From Fonticula alba (taxonomy: Eukaryota > Opisthokonta > Rotosphaerida > Fonticulaceae), in contig NW_009242975.1 of assembly GCF_000388065.1 (NCBI RefSeq), positions 2,081,098-2,109,144 on the forward strand: a DNA stretch of 28,047 nt. The letters are read 5' to 3'. The translations under genes and the position numbers were made by a program. Position 1 is the first letter of the stretch. The number at the start of each line of letters is the position of its first letter. The notes below the pieces were generated by a model. The model worked only from the letters and a program-made list of their open reading frames with translations, had not been told where the DNA came from and made no database searches. Shown one piece after another: positions 20,928 to 28,047 of this stretch.

Positions 20928-21697
20928 ATGCGCATGTGTGAGAGGGGGAGGGGTCGAAGCAGAGAGTGGGAAAAGGAGACGGCGGAAGGGCTGGACAAAG
21001 GGAGGCACCGAATGTGCGGCCAAATGATGCATATGGCTGGTAAGCATGGTCGTACCTGATTGAGAACCAGTGACCAGTGTGACGCGGCCCAGCGGAGGGC
21101 GCGTAGCCACCGGCGCACAGCGGCGCGACAGGCCTCAACACCCTGCCGGAGGGCAGCCGTCACGGACGCCACCACGCGCCCCGGCAGCAGGACTACCCAA
21201 ACGACCGTCGCCACGACGGCCGCATACACGTCACACCAAAACTGCGCGAACGACCGGGCCGCGGCCTCAACCCGGATGATGGCACGAGTGAGGCTACGCC
21301 CGAGTCCGGAGGAGGGGGCGTCAACGGCGGGCGCGCTGCCAGCCGGGGCGTCACGAGCATCCTCGAATGCGTCATCCGCCAGCATGGCCGAGGGGGGATC
21401 CCCCGAAGCCGGGACCGGCGCTGGTGCTGAGACCGGGGCCGCGCGCGCCAGCTCCCCGGGTGCCAGTTCATCTTCACCATCGCTCTGCCTCAGGGAGAAG
21501 GCCGACATGGCCCGACGATCGGCCACTGGAAGGGGGGAAAACAGGATGCTGGAGGTGAAGGAGCTCGGTACAGTCTCGGAGGTGGCGACCCCCGGCCCCG
21601 GAGCCGGTTTGCTGACGAGTCCATCCCCATCGGGAGATGCGCTTGTGCACGACGCGTCGCGGGGCTTCAAATTGCGGCGTTTCTTCGGCCGGGCCAT
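19465..21697 (-). CDS. Membrane protein with coiled coil, polyproline and two WH2-like motifs
   Basis: Three minus-strand exons: 21056-21697, 20036-20863 and 19465-19833, giving about 612 aa. I do not recognise the family. The N-terminus is basic (MARPKKRRNLK), then disordered. Hydrophobic stretches at about 151-180 (VVATVVWVVLLPG) and 216-234 (WIAFLLFPWVYFL) could form a membrane hairpin. A charged heptad-like segment follows at 236-265 (EVEQRLAQVEREF), then proline runs at 297-322. Two short repeats follow: SIDMIRGVKLRSS at 355-367 and SLDALRAVRLKST at 391-403. These resemble WH2 actin-binding motifs, and also the LKDM..VKLR motif of MTFR-type mitochondrial fission regulators as I recall it. 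The C-terminal exon carries (DG)n and Gly7 tracts. The first intron (192 bp) is in frame with no stop, so retention would insert 64 residues. Actin linkage at a membrane is inference. Confidence 0.72.
19614..19678. repeat. Coding triplet and hexamer repeats
   Basis: A CGC/GCC triplet tract (19614-19637) and a nearly five-unit ATCGCC hexamer tract (19651-19678) lie in the last exon of the membrane-protein gene. They encode a Gly run and alternating Asp-Gly, and lengths divisible by three keep the frame. Confidence 0.85.
19834..20035 (-). other. Membrane-protein gene intron 2 with (CA)n
   Basis: The donor GTCCGA at 20035 is the weakest match to the local donor consensus. On the gene strand the intron holds a (GT)n tract (plus-strand (CA)n at about 19914-19949), and the acceptor is CCAAAAG. 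The phase-0 join gives RAK-LFNSPEL, keeping a sensible frame. This junction is less certain than the others. Confidence 0.55.
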
Positions 21698-21824
21698 GGG
21701 TGTATGCGCGCGTACGTGTGCGTGTGTGTGTGTGTTTCTCCCTCTTTCTCTCTTTCTCTCTCTTTGTCTCTTTGCGAGCACACGTGAGTCTATTCAGACG
21801 GCAGGTGAGAAGAAAGCAAGTGCC

Positions 21825-21860
21825 GTGCTGTGCTGTGCTGTGCTGTGCTGTGCTGTGCTG
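21825..21860. repeat. (GTGCT)n pentanucleotide array
   Basis: Seven perfect GTGCT units plus a partial copy, running into a (GT)n tail. It lies upstream of the membrane-protein gene. Confidence 0.9.
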
Positions 21861-22172
21861 TGTGTGTGTATGAGGGTACGAATGGGAGGGGAGTGGGTCT
21901 GTGCGGTCAGAAGAAATGGGAGGCGAGGTGAGAAGGGGGGGGGAGGTCAGGAAAGGGACGGAGATTGCCCACGGCAGCGGCCTCTCTTCGGCCCTGCGCT
22001 GCCAGATCATCCCACCCTGGAGGGCGCTCGTCGCCCTTGCCTGAGCCCCCCTCCCCCCTCCCCCCTCAGGGACCTCATATGGGCCCGCACGCGGGGCAGG
22101 ATCGCGCCTTACCTCCCCCCGCCCCCCCTGCTCGCAACCACCCTGCCCCGTCCTCCCAGACGGGGGAGAGAC

Positions 22173-22233
22173 GCGCGGCCGAACTTCAAATTTAGCGGCC
22201 GTTGCGAGGGAGCATATCCCCCAACGGAGTGCG

Positions 22234-22330
<97 letters not shown>

Positions 22331-22407
22331 AGGGGGGGGGGGGGCGCGGCCCCACATCAAAATTTGCGGCCCCTGGCGGGGGGCACATCCCCCCCCGGGG
22401 GGCCCCC
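22173..22407. repeat. Diverged duplicated ~65-bp unit, each copy followed by poly-C
   Basis: Copy A is about 22173-22238 and copy B about 22344-22407. Both begin GCGCGGCC, share TTCAAATTT / TCAAAATTT, then GCGGCC, a G-rich step, CATATCCCC / CACATCCCC, and end in a long C-run (96 and 23 nt). They are separated by C96-GA-G13. This looks like one unit copied once and diverged. Confidence 0.6.
22234..22329. repeat. Poly-C run of 96 nt
   Basis: Counted directly as 96 uninterrupted C, followed by GA and a run of 13 G. A further C23 run is at 22403-22425. Such a run could form i-motif or G-quadruplex structures, and is also a place where sequencing or assembly commonly errs. Confidence 0.85.
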
Positions 22408-22514
22408 CCCCCCCCCCCCCCCCCCTCCGCGCCCTGTCCCGCCGTGCCCCTTGGTCAATTGCCGCGCGCGCCGCCCAGGGGCGAGGTGGGAGTGTATTCA
22501 CATGTCATCACGTG

Positions 22515-24154
22515 TTATCCGTAATGGTGCGCGGCCAGCCGCAGGCCCAACTCGAAGGCGGCCCGGGTCCCGGCATCCGGGAAGGCGTCCACGAAAACAG
22601 ACCCAGTGCACCAAGGACAGGCCGGGTGCGGGGGTGAACCAGCGGCCCCGGGTCCAGCTTCAGCGAAGGCGGCCCCGGCTACCGCGCAGCCGTCCACCTC
22701 CTCGCAACCCAGGCGCTGATAGAGGGCATAAAGATCGGCCGGAGCGGCGGCAGTGGCGGCGGCGACGGCGGCGGCGGCGGGCCGGTGCTTGTCGCCAGCC
22801 AGGCGACTGCCATGGCAGCCTCCGACTGTCGAGCGCCCGCCGCCCAAGGCGACGCCACCACTGCCAGAGGGAGATGGCTCATCCGGGAGAGCTATCGAAA
22901 AGACCGAGCCCGGCAGGCCGGCCGCCGCCAGCCGACAGAGAGACTCACCAATCGAGCGGCCGTCGGCTGGGGCGGAGGACGTAACCCCGCGGGCTGGAGC
23001 CGGCGAAGAGTCGGCCGACGGATCGCTGTGATCGCTCTCCACCTCGCTTTCGATGTCCTCTTCGTCGGCATCATCGTCATGGTCATTGGACGTGGCGGCC
23101 GCCGGTCGGTGTGCATGGCAGCCACACTGGCCTCCCCCCGATGCCAGTCCATCGCCGTCGAAGTGCGTGCTCACGGTGGAGTCCAGGCACTGGTGGCTTT
23201 CCCCCTCTTGATGGGGCGAGGCGCCCTGGGGCCCGGGTGGCGGGGGCCCCTGAACCGAAGCAGCCCACGTGCAGCAGGCAGATGCACCGGCTGCTGCCGC
23301 GGCGCCCCCGGAGCCACTGCCGGGCGGGAAGAGATGGGACGGCGAGGCGGCGGCATCGATGTTGAAGGTATCCACCTGCGGGGGAAGCGACGATCCGGCG
23401 GGGGCCGAGTCGGTGACCAAGTGCGAAGCATTCTTACATGCGAGTGAGGAGGCGCCACCACAGGGGGGCGTCGCAACCTCGCCACCGTCGCCCGAGGAGG
23501 GCCGACTGCCCGGCATGTGGCCCGGGCGCCGCCGGGTCCGCGTCAGCACCCGGAAGTCCGATACTGAGGGTTCGGTCGCGCCGGCCGTGGCAGTTGCCGC
23601 GAAGCCTGGCCGGGGGTCTTTGCCACGCGCCGTGACGGCGACGGCCGCAGTGTCCGCCACCACGGGCGATCGAATGCTCCCATCGTCGTCGGCATCTTCG
23701 GTAGTGACAAAGGACCCGGCGCCGCCATCCCCCCGCCGGGGATGATGGAGCTGGCCAAACAGCGGCGTCGACATGCTCCGGTAGTCCCCGGGGGATCCGG
23801 CCGCGAAGGGCACGGCCTCATGGAGATCCAAGGAGCTGGTCGAGTTGAGCTGGTCGGTCCCGGTGCAGGGGCCGCCACCGGCGGAGCAGGTCCCTCCCCC
23901 GGGCAAGGCCGGCCAGGTGGGCCGCACGGGCTGATCCCATTCGGACCAGTCGAGGTCCGTGTCATCGAGGCGGACTTGCTCCGGGGGGGTGTCATACCGG
24001 CCGTAGTTGAAGTATTGTGAAAAGTAGTGCACGGTCTCCAGGAGCCCCTGGCGGAGGCCGAACTGCGGCGTCCAGCCGAGGAGATCATGGGCGCGCCTTC
24101 GTGACCGGGGGAGGAGGGTGGGGGGGGGGAGGGAGAAGACAGGATGATCCATCG

Positions 24155-24187
<33 letters not shown>

Positions 24188-26055
24188 CGTGTGTGAGGGG
24201 TGTGAGCACTCGGGCATATGTGGGAGAGAGAGAGAGAGAGAAAGAGAGCACGAGGGAGAATCCATCGGGGTAGGCTCGATGCGTACTGGATATCTGGCCG
24301 CCGCTGCTTCGGGTCGTCCACCGGTGAGGGGAGATACACGACGCCGACATTATCGCGCAGATGGGGTGACCGGTCCATGTTCAACATGCTGACGGTCGAG
24401 AGGATGATTTTGGAAAAGTCCCCGATCTGGTACTCATCCGGATTGCCGATGTTGATGGGCGGCAAGGCGGGCAAGCCATCAGCCTCATGATCCGAAGGGG
24501 TGGCCATTAGGTCGATGAGCCCGGTGATCAGGTCGTGGATATATCTGCGGAGGGTGCGTAGATACGAGCGTGCGTGCGTGCGTGCGTGTATGTGTGAGAG
24601 AGAGAACGGGGCAAAAAGAGAGGGAGGGCATTGGTCACCGAGGTGGCGGGCAGCGGAGGGCCGATCGGGTGGACGTACTGGAAGGAGCGTGTCTGTGTCC
24701 CATCGCCGTAGACCGTCAGGGGCCGGCCGGAGAGAGCCTGCACGCAGAAGTTGCTGACCACACGGCCATCATCATGGGCCATGCGCGGGCCGTAGGTATT
24801 GAAAACCCGCGCCACACGGACATCAACCCCATGCTGCCGAGCATACGCATAGGCCAGGGTCTCGGAGATGCGCTTGCCCTCGTCGTAGCAAGCTCGCGGG
24901 CCAATCGGATTGACAGATCCGTGGTATGTCTCCGGCTGGGGGTGGACTTCGGGATCGCCGTAAACCTCTGTGGAAAAAGGGGATGCGCGGGTTTTGTCGG
25001 GGGTTCGTTTTTCCCCCGCCGGAAATCCGCCCAGGCACGTCAGTGGCCATGGAGCGCGGGCTGGCATTGCCAAGGGAGAGGCAGCGAGCGGCCGAGAGTG
25101 GGGCAAAGGAAGCGGAGGAGCCAATGGGGGCGGGTCCCTACGCACCACTGGTGGAGGCCAGGAGAAAGCGCGCGCCCGAGCGCTTGGCCACGCCGAGCAT
25201 GTGCATGGTCCCCAGGACGGCGGTCTTGACCGTGCGGATGGCATTCCCCTGATAGTGTGGCGGAGAGGCCGGACAGGCCAAGTGGAAGACCAGATCGCAC
25301 TTGCCCACCCCGCGCAGGGGTTTGGCCACATTGTGCCGGCGGACCGCGAAGTTCGGGTGCCCGCGCCAGTGTGCCAGATTCCGCCGGCGGCCGGTGGACA
25401 GATCGTCAATGCAAAGGACATGGTGCCCGGCCAGCAGGAGCCGGTCGATCAGGTGGCTGCCCACGAAGCCGGCACCGCCGGTGACCAAAATCCGCAGCGG
25501 GGTGCAGCCGAGCTGGCGCAGGTCCCGGACCTCCGGCAGGGGGGCCAGCGCGGGGGGGATGGCCCCGGCTTGGGGGCCCCGCCGGTGGAGAGGCACCCGT
25601 CCAGGACGCGGGGTCTCGGCCGGATCCACCCGCCGGGGCATGCTCCTCCAGAGGGGGGCCTGCTCGCGCAGGGCGCACTCCGGGCAGCGGCGGGTGCGCG
25701 TGGCGCCGGCCGATGTGTCGGGCTGCGCGGTCGACCGGCCGCACTCGCCAGTGCGGCAGTGCTGATCGCCGGTCGGGGAGCCGCTGTCAGGGGGCGCCGA
25801 GGCGTCGGGCGACAGGATCCGCCGGACCTGGTCTTCCTGGATGAAGGTCAGCAGGAGCCCGGAATCCGAGGAGGAGCAGTGGTGCTGCGGGGGGAGGTAG
25901 AGCCGACGCAGGCGCTCCAGCTCCACAACCAGTGGCGGCTCGCCTGGGGCCAGGGCCGCGCTGGAGACCACGCTCACCAGCGGCGCCGATGAGGGGAGGG
26001 GAGGAGTGCCGGCTGGTGGCCGGCCACTCGCGGGCGAGGACGGCTGAGCACTCAT
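22515..26055 (-). CDS. UXS1: UDP-glucuronate decarboxylase (UDP-xylose synthase) with long extensions
   Basis: Four minus-strand exons: 25146-26055, 24679-24967, 24287-24544 and 22515-24096, giving about 1012 aa. UXS uses bound NAD+ to convert UDP-glucuronate to UDP-xylose. The SDR core (about residues 188-520) is clear: [14 protein letters not shown] for [17 protein letters not shown] with catalytic-region Glu304, YDEGK with Tyr331 and Lys335, then [16 protein letters not shown] and [10 protein letters not shown], ending [14 protein letters not shown]. All phases close. Typical UXS proteins are about 310-420 aa. Here an N-terminal ~187 residues, with two CX3-4C-type pairs (C100/C105, C124/C127), and a ~490-residue low-complexity, acidic and Ser/Gly/Ala-rich tail are added. 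No N-terminal membrane anchor is seen, so it may be cytosolic. The start at 26055 is the first plausible ATG after Pro-rich sequence. The tail could hide an unrecognised intron. Confidence 0.88.
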
Positions 26056-27256
26056 GTGCCAGTATTGCGCATCAGCCGCGGAGGGGGCGTCGGGTTGAGG
26101 GACTGGGTTATGGGGGGGGGGGGGGGGGGGGGGGCACGGGGAAGCGAGGGCCGGGTGCAGGGGGAGGTTTGTGCGTGTGTGCGTGCGAGGGCAATGTCGG
26201 ACGAGAAGGGAGGGGAGGGGGGAGGTGTGGCTGGGATCCGGATCGGGGGATGGCGCGAGGCCGCGCGAAAAGGGGCGCAAGAGCCGCCACTCCTGCTACT
26301 GCCCGCCGATCTGTGGAGGCGCGCGTTTGGGCTGCACCCCCCGCGCGGCGTGTGTGGAGGGGGAAGGTGGCCTGGCATGCCACCCATTCTGTCGCCTGGG
26401 GAGTACACGACTGTGTAATGTCCCCCCCCCCCATCCTCGGTCGGGTCGGGGCTTTCGGAGACACCCCCCGCATTGGGACAGGGGGATTAATCCGTGCGCG
26501 GGGCGGGCGGTGATCGGCCAGGCAGGCGCCGGCAGCCTGGGGTCTTTTGCCCCCCCCCCCCCCCCCCCTCCGGGGGCCGACTGTCCGGGAGTTGCCAAGA
26601 CGTCGGGGCATGCGTGGAGGGGGCATGTCCGTGTGCTGTCCTGGGCAGCCTGGGCAGCGGGCTGCACGCGGGGCGGCAGTCGCGCTGGCTGGGTCTGCCC
26701 GCTCTTGTTGATGCGCCGGATGCCCGGGGGTGGCGGGGCGTGTTGGGCGGCTTACAGGCGGGCCGATGACACACATCCCCCGGCCCCTCGCCCTGGCGGC
26801 GGGAGTCCAATGCTCGGGGGGTGTCCTTCTGGCGGGGTCCCGCAAGCCGACAGATACCAATGGATCGCGCGGGGCGTGTGTCCCCCGTTAGGACACATCC
26901 GGGTTGCGGGGCGCAAGCGTGCGCGCGCGCGCGCGGAGAAAAAATGGAGGGAAAAATACACCGGCTTACGGGCCTGCTCTTCGCACGGGGGCCAGGCCGC
27001 GGTGCAGTGGCGCGTTGGAACCCGTCCGAGGGCAGGCCAGGCCACAAGGGGGGGGCTGGGCAGGGGAGGTCGGGGTGATCGTGGGACCGGACGCAATCGA
27101 CCCAGGCTAGACCCTGCCAGAGTCGGCGCGGCTCGGGAAACTGGTCCCCTTGGCCCTGGCATGCTGGCGCATCCCCCCCCCCCTGGTGGATCTCAGGAGA
27201 ATGCGGCACTCGCCCTCCCTGCGCCCCGGGGGATTCGGGGGGGGGGGAGGGTGGAA

Positions 27257-27257
<1 letters not shown>

Positions 27258-27289
<32 letters not shown>
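27258..27289. repeat. Poly-G run of 32 nt
   Basis: Counted directly as 32 uninterrupted G, just before the less GC-rich patch starting at about 27295. Confidence 0.85.
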
Positions 27290-27291
<2 letters not shown>

Positions 27292-27979
27292 TGTCGGCTG
27301 GCGAAGATTGAACTATTCATTTTTCTTCGCGCGTTAGTGGGAGTTCTGCAGCGGCGCCGCCACGGAGAATGTCATTACGACAAGTGTGCTGTACTCCGGC
27401 TGAAGGGATCGCGTCCCACGTGTCAGTGCATTCGACCGTTGGCACATACACACGTGAGAGACATTGGGCGATATCAGGCGGTTTCCATTCGCCCATCCGC
27501 CTGTCTTGCTGTGCCTGGGGGATAACTAGCGGGTGGGAAGTGGCGACGAGAAGGTGCGGCTGCTGCCTGTGTGTGAATGTGCGCTTGCGTGATGGATTGC
27601 GTGGTGTGTGCATGGTTTCGGGCTCGTGTCCCCCGGCCCCCCCCCCCCCCCCTCCTCGCCCCCAGACGCCTGGCAGCACCCGGCTGAGGGGTGCCGTGGG
27701 GTGGTTTGCTATTTGTGTGGATCCCATCCGGCGGATGATGCAGCAGCCTGGGGGAATAGCAAGTGTCCTCCTGCCCCTTTCTCGCCCGCCTTTTGCCCAT
27801 TCGCCTGTTGCCCTGCCTCCAGCCCTCCCTCCGGCCCCCCTCTCCGTGGTGATCCTCTCGTGCCCTGGCCGCCTTCCGTCGCCGGCTCGCATGACAACCG
27901 AGCGCCAGCACTCGGGATGGCGCCCGAATGGGCGTAGCGCCCACAGCGCGCCGACACCGGTGCCGGAGACATCGTACCA

Positions 27980-28019
27980 GATCTCGGCTCACATGCTCCG
28001 CCGGGATCTGGCTCACATG
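27980..28019. repeat. Short direct repeat near the window end
   Basis: GATCTCGGCTCACATG at 27980-27995 recurs as GATCTGGCTCACATG at 28005-28019, one base shorter. The start-to-start spacing is 25 bp. It may be part of a longer array beyond the window. Confidence 0.7.
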
Positions 28020-28047
28020 TGCGCGACCGGGCATCTCCCCCGCCCCC

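Larger units (their letters stand above)
21698..22514. other. Upstream of membrane-protein gene, downstream of UXS; repeat-rich
   Basis: Contains CT-rich sequence (21738-21768), a GTGCT pentamer array, poly-C and poly-G runs and a diverged duplicated unit (listed separately). A plus-strand frame spanning 21060-22637 is only a Pro-rich reading of these runs. No gene is supported. The last ~130 bp are probably the 3' UTR of the UXS gene. Confidence 0.5.
26056..28047. other. Region upstream of UXS to window end, no gene recognised
   Basis: The part near 26056 is presumably the UXS promoter/5' UTR and includes a G-run at 26111-26134. Further on are C- and G-runs near 26422, 26550-26568, 27175 and 27258-27289, and a less GC-biased patch at about 27295-27560. 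A minus-strand frame ending at 27317 and another starting near 28034 (opening MPGRAHVSQIPAEHV) have no recognisable domain. The second could be the edge of a gene that continues outside the window, but I cannot support it. Confidence 0.45.

Noticed and set aside
21060-22637. 525-aa plus-strand Pro-rich open frame
   Set aside because: Built from poly-C reading as proline, and antisense to membrane-protein exon 1. No independent coding evidence.
26171-27337. 388-aa plus-strand open frame
   Set aside because: Gly/Arg/Pro reading of G- and C-runs without any domain.
27317-27892. 191-aa minus-strand open frame near the window end
   Set aside because: Codon use is unlike the real genes here, it is partly a reading of a C-run, and no domain or splice support was found.

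Overview
This window is GC-rich nuclear eukaryotic DNA. The genes carry short spliceosomal introns (81-238 bp), and microsatellites and homopolymer runs fill the introns and intergenic stretches. I joined exons by hand and recovered eight protein-coding genes with 21 introns. The families point to an opisthokont-like protist or an early fungal relative: MOB4/phocein, FHIT, TXNDC17, IRP1-type aconitase, UDP-glucuronate decarboxylase, and an RGS domain joined to an FSP1/AIFM2-type oxidoreductase. A GC-rich nucleariid such as Fonticula would fit, but that is a guess from style and gene content.

Layout from left to right: (1) 819-4390 (+), two-exon RGS-FAD/NAD(P)H oxidoreductase fusion; (2) 7032-7405 (-), two-exon 60-aa single-pass membrane protein; (3) 10404-13644 (+), four-exon cytosolic aconitase/IRP1-like protein; (4) 14374-15854 (-), six-exon MOB4/phocein; (5) 16842-17821 (-), four-exon FHIT-type HIT hydrolase with a 32-nt internal exon; (6) 18528-19242 (+), four-exon TXNDC17-like thioredoxin, divergent from FHIT; (7) 19465-21697 (-), three-exon membrane protein with coiled coil, polyproline and two WH2-like motifs; (8) 22515-26055 (-), four-exon UDP-glucuronate decarboxylase with long extensions at both ends. 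The gaps hold low-complexity sequence and, in places, unusual repeats, including a 96-nt poly-C run beside a diverged ~65-bp duplication.

The genes are unrelated housekeeping or signalling functions, not an operon: Fe-S/citrate metabolism, STRIPAK signalling, dinucleotide turnover, cytosolic redox and nucleotide-sugar synthesis. The most notable observations are the RGS-FSP1 fusion, a nearly uniform C at intron position +4 (20 of 21 donors, consensus GTRCGT), a 4-nt coding first exon in the aconitase gene, and the membrane/polyproline/WH2-like protein. All gene models come from reading frame, splice phase and remembered family sequences; nothing was aligned by software.
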